A stretch of 64,000 nt of DNA from Rhipidocladum racemiflorum (lineage: Eukaryota; Streptophyta; Magnoliopsida; Poales; Poaceae). Positions 1 through 10,135 of this stretch are shown one piece after another. The translations under genes were made by a program, and so were the position numbers. The notes under the pieces are model-generated. The model did no database searches. It had not been told where the DNA came from and was given only the letters and a program-made list of their open reading frames with translations. The stretch's first letter is position 1. Each line of letters starts with the position of its first letter. Where the stretch lies: assembly GCA_036346355.1 (NCBI GenBank), contig CM070569.1, positions 60,536,561 to 60,600,560 on the forward strand. Reading direction: 5' to 3'.

Positions 1-771
1 GCCATCGACCCAGGCAACGTCGTGCTGCAGGTGGATCGCATGGCGCTCGACGCAATTTGCAGCGCCGTGCCATCGGAGATGATCTCCGCGCTTGCGACCA
101 AGCCGTCGGCAAGGGAGATGTGGGAGAGCGTCAAGACGATGCGGCTCGGCAACGAGCGGATAAGGGAGACAACGGCACAGAAGCTGCGGACCGAGTATGA
201 GCAACTCAAGTTCCGTGATGGGGAAGGCGTCGAGGACTTCGCCATGCGCCACCGGATCGTGGAACCGGCCGCCACACTTGGCGACCAGGAGCCTGGACGC
301 CAAGGTCGTCGCAAGTACCGCGCATCGCGCGGCCCAAGTTCAAGCAGCTTGTGCTATCGATCGAGACGCTGCTCGACGTCTCCACCCTCACTGTGGAGGA
401 GATCACCGGTCGGCTCAAGGCCGCAGAAGACGACGATGACGAACACGCGTCAAAGTCAATTACAATTGGTGGTAAGCTCTACTTCACCGAAGATCAATGG
501 CTTGATCGTTTCAAGAAGAAGGAGCAGGAGACCTCTCGTGGCACCAGCGGCTCAAGCAGTCGCGGGAAACGCCGGGGAGGAGGGAAAGGCCGCGGAAGCG
601 GCAAGGCGAATGGAGGTGAAGGCTCCGCCGCGTCCCAGGGCCGCAACGCCGACAAGTGCAAGTATTGCGGCAAACTTGGCCATTGGGCCAAGGAATGCAG
701 GAGCAGGCTCAGGGACGAGGCTCAGGCTCAAGCCCACACGGTCCAAGACGACGAGCCCACTCTACTCTTGA
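1..771 (+). pseudogene. copia gag fragment with CCHC zinc knuckle
   Basis: The first ~80 codons read as a copia gag (UBN2-type) domain, with the block EYEQLKFRDGEGVEDFAMR near 197-252. Frame is then lost: the matching sequence moves through a second frame (about 255-330) and a third (from about 345, LSIETLLDVSTLTVEEITG). The zinc knuckle CKYCGKLGHWAKEC (CX2CX4HX4C) is at 657-698 in that last frame, in a Gly/Arg/Lys-rich stretch typical of nucleocapsid. In intact elements this protein packages the RNA. At least two small indels break it here. Confidence 0.85.
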
Positions 772-860
772 TCGAGAGCGGTGACCTGGCAACTACTCCC
801 ACTCAGCCGTTACCTCTCCTCAGTCCTTCCGCTAAGGCGACCGACAACGACGAGATCCGT

Positions 861-1885
861 GGCGCACCGAAGATTCACTCCAAGCTATCGCCACACCAAC
901 GCGTCGCAACTTCCGACGCCCTCGAGCAAGCCCTGATCAAGCTCGTCGAGGCCAATGTCTTTGCCGCGCTCACGGACGAGGAGAAGGAGAATCCACAGCG
1001 TTGGATCCTCGACACCGGGGCCACCAATCACATGACGGGGTCCCGGGCGGCCTTCTCCGACCTCGACAAGGGCGTCACCGGCACCGTTCGGCTAGGAGAT
1101 GGGTCGGTCATTAACATCGAAGGCTGCGGCACCATACTATTCAAGTGCAAGAACGGGGAGCACCGCGCCCTCTCCAACACCTACTACATCCCACACCTCA
1201 ACGCCAACATCATCAGCATCGGGCAGCTTGATGAAGGGGGCTTCAAGATCCTAATCGAAGACGGCGTGATGCGCATTCGCGACGAGGAGCGGCGATCGCC
1301 GCCAAGGTCTACCGCGGCTGGCCACGGCTTACGTGCTCAACATCGACATAGCACGGCCGGCCTGCTGGCAACGCACGCCGGCGAGGCGCTGGCGGTGGCA
1401 CGCCAGGTTCGGTCACATCAACCAGCGGCCGCGCAAGATGGGGCGCGAAGGACTTGTCTTGTGGCATGCTGTGCTCTCCCAGCGGAAGCAGTGTGCGAGG
1501 CTTGTCTCGCCGGCAGCACCGGCTGCCGCTCTCGCACCACGCCTGCGCCGCGCCACAAACCCGCCGAGCCGCTCCATGGGGACTTGTGCGGTCCCATCTC
1601 ACCGGCGACACCTAGCGGCAACCGCTATTTCCTTCTACTCGCCGACGACTACTCGAGGTATATGTGGTCGACCACGCTTCCTCTGAAGGGCCGGGCGGCG
1701 ACGCAATCAAGCGCGTGCGGTGGCGGCCGAACATAAAGCGGAGATCGCCGCCACCCTCCGCGGCCGATCACGGAGGAGAATTCACTACGGCGAGACTAGC
1801 GATCTGCGCCCAACTCGGCGTTCGACGCGAGCTCACGGCCTCTTACACCCCCAAATGTAACGGGGTTGTAGAGAGGTGGAATTAG
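861..1885 (+). pseudogene. copia protease and integrase remnants
   Basis: The aspartic protease active site is in WILDTGATNHMTG (Asp codon near 1011), followed by GTVRLGDGSVINIEGCG. The integrase N-terminal HHCC region is split over two frames: WHARFGHI near 1400 and CEACLAGS near 1495. Start of the catalytic core is visible (GDLCGPISPATPSGNRYF and ADDYSRYMW, about 1580-1665), then after a jump ADHGGEFTT near 1770 and YTPKCNGVVERWN up to 1883. The sequence between the first and second catalytic Asp is much shorter than in family members, so an internal deletion is likely as well as frameshifts. Confidence 0.85.
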
Positions 1886-2441
1886 ATGGTCGCGCGCGCG
1901 CAAAGATGCTCAAGGCAAAAGGCCTCCCCAAAGAAGTTCTCGGGGGAGGCATCCACGACGGCAGTTGTATCTCCTCAACCTGCCACGACGAAGGGGACAA
2001 GTGACTCAGAAGACACCATACGAACTCTGACGGGGAGCACGCCGTCTGGCCCACCACCTCCGCACTTCGGCCACGTCGCTCATGTCAAGAATTCGGCGCC
2101 CAACCTCAAGAAGCTGGATGACAGGAGCAAACCAATGATTTTCGTTGGGTACGAGCCCGGCTCCAAAGCGTACCGCGTCTTCGATCCATCGACAAGGTGA
2201 GTCCACATCAGCCGCGACATCGTCTTCGACGAAGCAACGCAGTGGCAGTGGAGCGGGGAACAACTCATGGGCGACGACGGCGACTTCACCATTGAGTACA
2301 CCACGGTGGACCAGCCCAATGTTGTGACCTCGACCGGAGGAGGATGCTGCGCCAAGCACGCCAGGAGCGACCCCTTCGCAGCAACCCCAGGAGGAGCTCA
2401 CGACACCAACAGCCGCTCCGGTTCAATCACCCACTCAGGGA

Positions 2442-3512
2442 GTGGGCCCGTGCTCTCCAGCCGTAAGAACACCCCCGGCGATCGAGTTCGCGTCACCTCC
2501 ACTCCATGCAGAGGAGGATCTCGACACGGAACACGATGATGACGCACCTCTACGGTTTCGCGCCGTCGACAACATCTTGGGGCCAACGACACCTCCTGGC
2601 CTGGCCCAACGGGAGCTGGACGCAGACCTGCTCCTGGCTAGCGCCGACGAGCCCACCACGTTCGAGCAAGCCCAGGGACACGACTACTGGAGGAACGCTA
2701 TGCTCGATGAGATCACCTCGATCGAGTCGAACGGCACCTGGGAGCTGGTCGATGCGCCGCCACGACAGCGCCCGATTGGGCTCAAGTGGGTCTTCAAGAC
2801 TAAGAAGGACGCCGCCGGCATTGTGACCAAACACAAGGCACGGCTCGTGGCAAAAGGGTACGTGCAGAGGCAGGGCATCGACTACGACGAGGTCTTCGCC
2901 CGCTGCGCGCCTCGAGTCGGTGAGGCTCCTCCTGGCGCCGCAAGCGAAGGATGGCCTGTGCACCATATGGACGTGAAATCCGCGTTTCTGAATGGCGTGT
3001 TGCGAGAGGAGGTGTACGTCACACAACCACCAGGTTTTGTCATCGCTGGTAAGGAGCACAAGGTGCTTCGCCTGATCAAGGCGCTCTACGGACTCTGTCA
3101 AGCACCCCGTGCGTGGTACGCCAAGCTCGACGCCTCTCTGGCTTCACTTGGGTTCCAGCGCAGTGCCTCAGAACACGCGGTTTACACCCATGGGCGAGGC
3201 GTGAACCGGCTGATCGTGGGAGTCTACGTCGATGACCTCGTCATCACCGGCGGCAACTCCACCGAACTCGAGCTGTTCAAGGATGAGATGAAGAAGGCGT
3301 TCCAGATGAGCGATCTGGGACTGCTACGCTACTACCTCGGCCTTGAAGTGGAGCAGAGCGACACCGGCACCTACATCAGCCAGGGCGTCACGTTAAGGAA
3401 GATATCGAGGCCGCGGCCTGGCCGGGTGCAAAGCCGACCACACCCATGGAGACGCGCCCCAAACTCGGCCAAGCTAAGCACCGCTCCCACCGCCGACGCC
3501 ACGAGTACGTAA
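2442..3512 (+). pseudogene. copia reverse transcriptase domain (RVT_2), partly open
   Basis: A 356-codon open frame holds most of the copia RT. Blocks in order: FEQAQGHDYWRNAMLDEI, WELVDAPP, GLKWVFKTKKDAAG, KARLVAKGYVQRQGIDY, DVKSAFLNG, EEVYVTQPPGF, LYGLCQAPRAWY, then the catalytic YVDD at 3225-3236. The frame is lost after YISQGVTLR near 3395; the C-terminal part continues in other frames (CVRFMEKPTIEHMMAVKRVLRY at 3565-3640). The stretch around FARCAPRVGEAPPG (about 2895-2940) does not match the conserved FAPVARLESVR-type motif and suggests paired compensating indels. Confidence 0.9.
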
Positions 3513-3573
3513 GAATTGTGGGGCACTGCGCTACTGGTAAACACAAGACCGGATCTGGGATACTCGGTGGGGT

Positions 3574-4182
3574 TTGTGTCCGATTCATGGAGAAGCCAAC
3601 CATCGAGCACATGATGGCCGTCAAGCGCGTGCTAAGATACATCTCGGGCACAACGGACTACTACCGCCATTTTGGGAGGAAGAAGGGAGCACCAGATTTC
3701 TGGCCATAAATGACAATGATCTTGCTGGAGACGTTGACTCTCGCAAGAGCACAAGTGGAATCCTGTTCTTCCTCGGCAACAATCTCATCACCTGGCAGTC
3801 CCATAAGCAGAAGGTGGTGGCCCTGTCAAGTTGCGAAGCTGAGTACATCGCCGCCACAACGGCTTCCTGCCAGGGTGTGTGGCTAGCGCGCCTCCTTTCA
3901 GAACTCAAAGGAGAGGAGGCTAGCGCGGTCACTCTGAAGATCGACAATCAATCCGCGATCGAACTAAGTAAGAACCCCGTCTTCCACGACCGCAGTAAAC
4001 ACATTGATACTAGGTATCACTACATAAGGGAATGCATCGAGGAGGGCAGGGTGAAGGTCGAGCCAGTCGACACCAAGAACCAACTAGCAGATATTCTGAC
4101 GAAGTCTCTTGGGCGTGATCAGTTCCTGCTGCTACGTTCCAAGCTCGGGCTTGTCGATGTCAAAAAGGTGCACAAGGCTTAG
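3574..4182 (+). pseudogene. copia RNase H domain, C-terminal end of pol
   Basis: The matching frame gives GDVDSRKSTSGILFFLGNN, ITWQSHKQKVVALSSCEAEY, LKIDNQSAIELSKNPVFHDR and HIDTRYHYIRECIEEG, the diagnostic end of a copia polyprotein with RNase H active-site residues (the E of SSCEAEY, the D of KIDNQSA). It ends QLADILTKSLGRDQF...VHKA, stop at 4180-4182, directly before the polypurine tract. This is the best preserved part of the element. Its N-terminal side begins in another frame than the RT. Confidence 0.9.
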
Positions 4183-4191
4183 GGGGAGTAT
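4174..4191 (+). other. copia polypurine tract
   Basis: AAGGCTTAGGGGGAGTAT lies immediately before the LTR start TGTTGG at 4192 and overlaps the pol stop codon, the usual plant copia arrangement. It primes plus-strand DNA synthesis in an active element. Confidence 0.85.
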
Positions 4192-4556
4192 TGTTGGTTG
4201 CTTAAGCCTTGGCACGTAGTCTAGTTTCATTTGGTTACATGATCATACACGGGCACGAGCTCCAATCTGTGGTCAGCCATGCGCATAAGGGAATGGCGAG
4301 ATTAGCTCGTGCATGCCCGGATTCCAGGACGTGGGGATGGAAATGTTCCTGGCCACGGTCTCCGAATCCTTTGTTTCTTTTTTTGACTTTGTTTCCTTTT
4401 GGGAATTACCTAATAAAAGGAGAAGATGAGCAACGAAAACGCTGCAGCTTCATCGCAGCCCAAAACACCTCGCCTCCTCATTAGTTCTTCACCATTTGAT
4501 GCACTCGGTGTGTTCTTGGTGATCTCGCAGGTGCAAGTCACCAGTGCGAACTAACA
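4192..4556 (+). repeat. copia 3' LTR (365 bp)
   Basis: The LTR begins TGTTGGTT right after the polypurine tract and ends AACTAACA, an inverted terminal repeat with one mismatch. An AATAAA signal at 4412-4417, after a T-rich run, is a candidate polyadenylation site. The 5' LTR is outside the window, so identity between LTRs cannot be judged. Confidence 0.85.
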
Positions 4557-4889
4557 ATGAAATGGAACTATTGAACTAATATTAGTACCAAACAAGTCTG
4601 AATTAATAATTCGACATGAATCAGGTGACAGATGATTAGCTCAATCCAATTAATTCCCTTTTGAGAAATAAAGGTGTTTTTGCTGAACAGTCAAGACTCT
4701 AATCTTTTCACAGAAGACGGGATTAGACTCCGACAGTTCGCGTACTCCCCTCATGTAATGCCAGGCTCACAGAGACACCGCGGAGAGCATCCATATGGTT
4801 CAAGAGCCATCAAATTGTAGGTCTCTGGGGACACAGAGACAGGAACTAACAAAGACGGTGTTTTCCCCTCAAAAGTAAAAGGACAGCAC
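4557..4889 (-). other. PGPP1-like intron 2 (part), between exon 2 and the copia insertion
   Basis: Non-coding, moderately AT-rich. An apparent open frame continues from exon 2 to 4751 but leaves the family sequence after IRHG, so it is intron read-through. Nothing else recognisable apart from the expected ATGAA target duplication at 4557-4561. Confidence 0.6.
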
Positions 4890-5503
4890 TTGCCATGCCT
4901 GATCACATGAACCCCCTCGATGGCCGCCTCGATCGCCCTCGCTTCCAGCCCATCTGGATCATACTCCTTCAACCCTGCGTCCACCCATAAACACATCAAT
5001 TCCATCAGCACGAAAACATTTCGCCCAAATTAATGCTAAGAGCGGGCAAACCAGGCCATAGTGCCAGACAGACCTGCGGAGTTGCTGTAGACGGCGAGGG
5101 CGCCGGCAGGGAAGGCCGCGAGGCACTGGTCAAACGCGGCGGCGAGCGGCGGCCAGAGCGCGGGCGCGTAGGGTGCGGTGAGGGTGTTGTCCTTGTCGAA
5201 CACGACACCGCGGAACCCGGCGCGGCGGAGCTCGCCCCAGTCCAGCCACCTGATGTCCTGCACCGACACGTGCGGCAGCGCCAGGCGCGGCTCGGACGCC
5301 GCGACGGCCGCCACCGCGGCCACGCCGGCCGGGTTGAATCGCTGCCCCAGCGCGCGCCGCCACCACGCGGCAACGCCCATGCCCGTGCCCGCGGCGGGGG
5401 TGGTTGTTGTGGGGTTGGTGTTGGGGTTTGCCGCTTTGGGGGGCGGAAGAGGGGTGGCGCGGGGAGCCGGAGGGAGTGGTGGCACCTGCGGTGGCCTTAG
5501 CAT
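4890..5503 (-). CDS. Phosphatidylglycerophosphate phosphatase (PGPP1/GEP4-type HAD phosphatase), first two exons
   Basis: Role (family knowledge): dephosphorylates phosphatidylglycerophosphate to phosphatidylglycerol in plastids and mitochondria. Seen: exon 1 (5503-5074) starts at an ATG and gives a Pro/Ala-rich, probably organelle-targeting N-terminus, then LRRAGFRGVVFDKDNTLTAPY (HAD motif I, D103 and D105) and ALAVYSNSAG (motif II). Donor GT is at 5073-5072, acceptor AG at 4976-4975; the joined frame reads YSNSAG-LKEYDPDG as in the family. Exon 2 (4974-4890) ends after IRHG at a candidate GT (4889-4888), phase 2; the family continues with KKPAGTAEE, which is not in the window. The copia insertion at or left of 4556 lies in the next intron, so the remaining exons, if present, are beyond position 1. 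Function cannot be judged from this half. Confidence 0.85.
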
Positions 5504-5580
5504 CAGAGCAGGGGCGAGGTGGGTGGCTTACTGCCGCTGGGGGTGTGGGAGGAGAGAGATCGACAGGAGGATATTCCTTA

Positions 5581-6157
5581 TAGCGTCTCCAAGAGAGATT
5601 TAAGGCTCAAACTTCAATGATAGAATCCAATTAATTAGATTTAAGAGTATTTTCAACAGTTTTCTATAATTTAACTCTCAACAACTCTGAATTGAGAGTT
5701 TTCTAAAGTTTTTGCACCTTAAAAAAATACCATTCTCCAACAGTTTCCATCCCCCCAAATAGTGATTAAGAAAGCACACGAGCGTCAAATATCTGGCCAC
5801 TTTGACCGAAGTTTTTGGGCGTACAGAGAGATTGGGATTCCGATAGGGTAACTGTTGGAGCGGTAATTTTTTCATTTATTCCTAAAAATGCTTTTGGTAA
5901 TAAGTTTTCGGAACTATTGGAGATGCTCTAAGGCTTTAAAGAAATATTCGCTCTAGCAATTGGGCCCTAAAACTCAACTATCATCTAATTAGATAGGGCA
6001 GAATCACATAGTTGCTAAATATAGCTATTCGTCCAGGGGTCCTAAAACAATTTGCTAAATTTTAATAATTTAGAGTCCTTACTAGAGTTGATCTTTCCCC
6101 CTAAAAGCCTTATAATTCAAGTTATGGCCATATTTAGAGCCCCTCTTGGAGATGCTC
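5581..6157. mobile_element. Tourist-like MITE 'A' (about 290 bp) interrupted by a second MITE
   Basis: Ends are TAGCGTCTCCAAGAG and, inverted, GAGCATCTCCAAGAG, flanked by TTA at 5578-5580 and 6158-6160. A 3-bp TTA/TAA duplication fits PIF/Harbinger-derived Tourist MITEs. Its body is homologous, in inverted orientation, to the element at 37851-38418 (shared blocks: CAATTTGCTAAATTTTAA, AATTGGGCCCTAAAAC-like, GTTGCTAA). It lies ~80 bp upstream of the PGPP1-like start codon. Confidence 0.8.
5645..5928. mobile_element. MITE 'B' nested in MITE A
   Basis: The insert has imperfect terminal inverted repeats GAGTATTTTCAACAGTT and GAGCATCTCCAATAGTT and is flanked by TAA at 5642-5644 and 5929-5931. Removing it restores the alignment between MITE A and its copy at 37.8 kb. 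About 284 bp, no coding capacity. Confidence 0.75.
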
Positions 6158-6160
6158 TTA

Positions 6161-6725
6161 GACGACGATTACATGTTCTTTGGTCACTCGTCCGGGCACA
6201 GATGAACAGCTCGGATCATGGATGAATGTTGGGGATCAAATGATGAGGAAAAAAGGGATGTTTTGTTTCTTGGCATAATTAATGGTTTGCCATAAAGTTA
6301 ATGGTAATCGATGATTTATTAAATTTTTATCTCACTGACATTTAGACTCTAGATCACATGTTAGTGAGACAGGCATGACAAATTATCAATTACACCAATT
6401 TATGTGTAACAAATTATCAAATTTACTAAATCACCGTGCGCGCCCGCGTCGAGCGGCTCTCAAACGCGGGCAGGCAAGGCGCGTGTTGCGCGCTCCAACC
6501 AACCGAGCTAGACTTGGCTCGCACTTTGGTCTCCTTTCAAATAACATTATAAATATTGTCTTTTCTCTTGATCATTAATGTATCGATAAGTGATCGTATA
6601 TCACATACCATACTTCTCTACCCTAGCATATCATCAAAACTACATTTATCGTCTACATCCACCACGTTAGACAAGCTACTGTAGTATCCAAACAAGATTA
6701 AACGAAAAGAAAAAAGCGTGAATTA
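6161..6725. other. Unassigned intergenic sequence with a tRNA-like segment
   Basis: No gene seen. On the minus strand, from about 6513 down to 6430, the sequence resembles the 5' half of a tRNA: TAGCTCGGTTGGTTGGAGCGC (A-box/D-arm-like), then 40 bases later GTTTGAGAGCC (weak B-box-like). No cloverleaf forms by eye. It could be a tRNA-derived SINE head; support is weak. Confidence 0.3.
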
Positions 6726-7224
6726 TTCCTTCATTACATCCCGGAGCTTCCCAACCTCCTCAAGCATTCAGGTGTTATGCCCGCCATTTTCCGAAAAAGC
6801 CCCTCCGTTCCTTGAAATTACGGATAGATCCTTGTGAATTTACGAAAAGGTCCTTTGCGGTTTTTTGTGAGGGCAAAAAAACTTTTCCGAATCGCGTTTG
6901 GGCCCCTCGCTGTTACTTTACGGAAAAAGCCTCCCGTTATATACGAATCGCGAGCGAGCCCTTTTCTACTTTTTCGGGATAGCGGTGGGGTCCAAAAATA
7001 TAACAAACAAGTCCCTGGTTTTTACATCCAGGTCATTTCTCCGTTTTCCCCGAAAAAAATATTTTTGTTAACAGAAATATGTGTATTTTTTTTCAACGCG
7101 ATCTCTAATGTTTCTCGAGCCTCCAAAAATTTTGAAAATACGTCTAGGTCTTTTTTTTCTCCGAAAAAAACGCAAAATCATTTTTCATTTACGTGCGCGA
7201 CGTGCGCCGTGCTTATTGGCCTAG
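6726..7224 (+). mobile_element. Helitron-like non-autonomous repeat, copy 1
   Basis: Similar over its length to 60285-61307: shared GAAATTACGGATAG, ACGTGCGCGRCGTG-type end and CTAG terminus. It follows an A and is followed by a T, as expected for Helitron insertion between A and T. The 3' hairpin is diverged here compared with copy 2. A 238-codon open frame crossing it (6834-7550) has no recognisable domain and is not called as a gene. Confidence 0.5.
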
Positions 7225-8190
7225 TTAGATCAAATAGACCAAGGCTTCAATGTGCCGCTACCGTGCATACATGCAGTGAAGGACGGTTCCAATCGGATAC
7301 GGCATCCCTACGGTCTGGGACTCTGGTGGTGCAGCTGTGTCTGTGTAACCTGTCTACGTTGTGCAGACAGCAGAACTGCCGCGTGAAATGCAAATCTCCA
7401 TCCATGACGTCTTCCGCCTTCAGCCCCATCCATTGCTATTCCTTCGAGATTCGTGCAACTCACTCCACCTTGTACTGGCCTCTATGTATTTTGATTCTCT
7501 GTTCACCATATTTGTCAGGGAATCAGGTGGACCTAGATGGGGTGGATTGAGAAGAAGGGATGGACGCATTTTGGGGGCATTTCAAGTTCAAATATATTGA
7601 AGATAGTGTTTCCAAATTAAAGATATTGCATGTATTCTGTCTTAACTTTCTTTGGTCCTCCGTTGGCCCCGCATATAGCTGAGTGTGAAGTTGCACGTTT
7701 GTTTGTACAAAATTTTCCATACATCATTATTACTTTTTTTTCTACAAAAATGCTTGAACAAATCTCCCAAACAATGTTTAGATTTGTACACGTTTTTGTA
7801 GAAAATTGTTTTGTTTGTACAAATTTATTTTGCTTGCAGAAAATTATTTGTACAACATTATTTTATTTGCTTTTGTTTCTTCAACAAATTGCAAGAAGTT
7901 GTACTTTTAGATTTTCGGATACCATCTCAAGAAATCACACTTTCAGATACATGGGATGTCTTTCGCATTGTCAAGAAAATGCAAGGTAAAAATCATCTTC
8001 AAGAAGTTGCATTTTCGGATGCAACTATTTTTTGTTCTTCATGAAGATTATGGGCCTTTTTTCTTCAAGAAATTGCAATAAGTTGCATTTTTGGATTTTT
8101 TTTTTTTTGAGAAATTGTGTGAAGTTGCATTTTCAAATTTCATCTTCAAGAAAATGCAACAAAAATTGTAGTATATATTTCTATCGATGA
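7225..8190. other. Unassigned; T-rich part with recurring AAGTTGCATTTT words
   Basis: No gene or element recognised in 7225-7640. From about 7650 to 8170 the sequence is T-rich and repeats variants of AAGAAGTTGCATTTTCGGAT and TTTGTACAAATTT at irregular spacing, which looks like a degenerate low-complexity repeat. Confidence 0.4.
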
Positions 8191-8900
8191 TCGGGAAACA
8201 TGTCCCCACCGAGCTTACTTATTGAATGAGTGATTAACACATGCCCCTTTTTCGGTGAAGGGTTAGCGTCTAAATGATGCTCGAAAGGCTCAAGATAGTC
8301 GGAATGCGGACAAAGGTTTATACTGGTTCGGGCCTCTCACTGCAGGGATAATAACCCTACTCTAGTGGTTTTGCTATTGATGTCAAAACTCGCACAAGGC
8401 GTTTGTGTATTTTATGCTTCCTAGTTCCTCTCCCATCCAACTATCCTGGGAGGTACTTATAGTTTACAAAATATCTCTCATAATAGCCACCGAGTAATTC
8501 GCATTTGACCGCATTAACCGTGGCTGTAACTAAAGCATTGATTCCCGCCACATCCCTATCGTGGGCGTAACAACTCCAAATCGTGGTGTAATTATTGCTA
8601 TTTAGTCGTTTATGGGGTCGAACGTGACTTTCCGGTCATGCTCAAGAAATTCCCCTGCTCTGCCCGATATTCCCAAGCCCGTATGTTCGCGGATGAGCTT
8701 GGGCCGAGCAAGAGTGTTTTCGGCCGAGCATGGATGCTCGTGGCATGAGCATAAGTGACTGTGGTTGAGTACCGAGCCTAGACCGGTCAGGTGGACCAGT
8801 CAGCCAGACATTCAAGGATCCTCCTTGGGAACACCATCCAAGGGTGTGCATGGTCGATCGAAACCGGCTGCCGGGGTATAATAGTACTTATAGTAATGAT
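8191..8900. repeat. Possible solo LTR or LTR fragment, unassigned
   Basis: Moderate GC, no open frame. The phrase TTTATACTGGTTCGGGCC near 8317 resembles a word common in LTRs of grass gypsy elements (from memory, not checked). No matching second copy, primer site or target duplication was found. Confidence 0.25.
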
Positions 8901-9597
8901 CCAATTCACGACAATTTCCAACCTACAATCATCTCAACAAAACACACAGTGTTTTTAAAAAAATGAAGGACATGGAGTTGTAGCTGGCAACTTGGAGACA
9001 ACGATATGGAGGATGCCTCACTAGATATGGCAAAAAGGGAGGGTAGGGTGGCACCGGCACTGGAGGAGGGTGATCTTGATTGTATCTAAGCCTTTGAGGC
9101 ACACCTATTATGTCTACCTTTGGAACAGTGGTGGAGGACGAACAGGAGTGGTGTTAGCGGCCAAGAAGGAGGAAGGGGCGCTCACACACACACACACACA
9201 TCTCCGCCACTGAACCAGACCATCCCGCTGCCCCCTGCTGCCAGATATGGCTAACCACCCTACCGCTGGATTGGGCCATTCTTGATCCCTCCACCACCGC
9301 TCCCTCCTCCATAGAGCCGTGCTCACCGGGGCACACTCCGACGTCTTCTCACCGGCTCCCTACGATCGTCAGCGTAATGGTGGAGAAAGAGTAGAGGGAG
9401 GTGCGGCGCCGGAAGAGGAGAGCCAAAGAGGGAGAAGAGGAGAGACAGTAAGTAATGAATAATGGGGGAGAGAGTGGATGTGTGGGACACATCTCAAGGA
9501 CAATTCAATGGATCTGGAGGTTGTGTTTTTCAATTTTAACTTATTTTTTATGAGCAAGTAGTAACTGATAGTGAGCTTGCCCCTTTCATATATATTA
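8901..9597. other. Unassigned sequence with a (CA)n microsatellite
   Basis: A CA/AC repeat of about nine units is at 9182-9200. Purine-rich around 9380-9470. No gene supported. Confidence 0.4.
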
Positions 9598-10135
9598 TAT
9601 ATACTAAAAGCTCATGAGGAAGTATATAGTGAAGGTAGACATATGGTGAAAGTATAAAAGTAAGCAAATAGAGATGTTGGATTGAACTTGAATGGTTCAG
9701 ATCTAGGTGGAATCCCACCTCATCCACTTAAGGTGTGGAAGTTTGTAATTTTTTTAGGGGGTTATTTGTAAAACGTGTTTAAGTGGACGAGGTGGAATTC
9801 CACCTAGATCTAGACCATTTAAGTTCGATCCAGAATTCCAGCTAGATCTAGACCATTTAAGTTCGATCCAGAATTCCACCTAGATCTAGACCATTTAAGT
9901 TCGATCCAACGTTCTTGTTTGCCCACTTTTATGATTTTGTCATATGTCTATTTTCATGGTATACTTCCTCAAAGTTCAGATCTAGACCATTTAAGTTCGA
10001 TCCAGAATTCCACCTAGATCTAGACCATTTAAGTTCGATCCAACGTTCTTGTTTGCCTACTTTTATGATTTTGTCATATGTCTATTTTCATGGTATACTT
10101 CCTCAAAGTTCATGGTATGCCTTTTAGAGTTGCTA
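9598..10135. mobile_element. Foldback-type element with internally repeated right arm
   Basis: The left arm (about 9604-9735) runs CTAAAAG, GAGGAAGTATA, AGACATATG, TAAAAGTAAGCAAA, TTGGATTGAACTT, CAGATCTAGGTGGAAT, CACCTCATCCACTTA. The same blocks occur inverted to its right (9780 to about 10128), ending CATGGTATACTTCCTC and GCCTTTTAG. The stretch TAGATCTAGACCATTTAAG / TTCGATCCAGAATTCCA is repeated about five times at 9802-10047, and a 120-bp piece ending in CTTCCTCAAAGTTC occurs twice. Non-coding; family unknown. Confidence 0.7.

Larger units (their letters stand above)
1..4556 (+). mobile_element. Ty1/copia LTR retrotransposon, decayed; 5' part outside the window
   Basis: The order gag, protease, integrase, reverse transcriptase, RNase H, polypurine tract and 3' LTR is that of Ty1/copia. 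The 5' LTR and start of gag lie left of position 1. The coding region is broken by frameshifts and by loss of much of the integrase core, so the element is not autonomous. The 3' LTR ends in CTAACA at 4556; the following five bases (4557-4561, ATGAA) are the expected target duplication, but the partner copy is outside the window. The sequence to the right belongs to an intron of the PGPP1-like gene on the other strand, so the element is an intronic insertion in antisense to its host gene. Confidence 0.93.

Noticed and set aside
4751..4889. Continuation of PGPP1-like exon 2 as coding
   Set aside because: After IRHG the translation leaves the family sequence and a GT donor in the right phase is present; treated as intron.
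5033..5500. 155-codon plus-strand frame opposite PGPP1-like exon 1
   Set aside because: The minus strand carries the HAD motifs with correct splice sites; the plus frame is a GC-driven mirror.
6430..6515. Functional tRNA gene
   Set aside because: No cloverleaf, anticodon arm or acceptor pairing could be formed by eye; only A/B-box-like words.
6834..7550. 238-codon open frame, plus strand
   Set aside because: It crosses the end of a Helitron-like repeat into unrelated sequence, has biased low-complexity composition and no domain.
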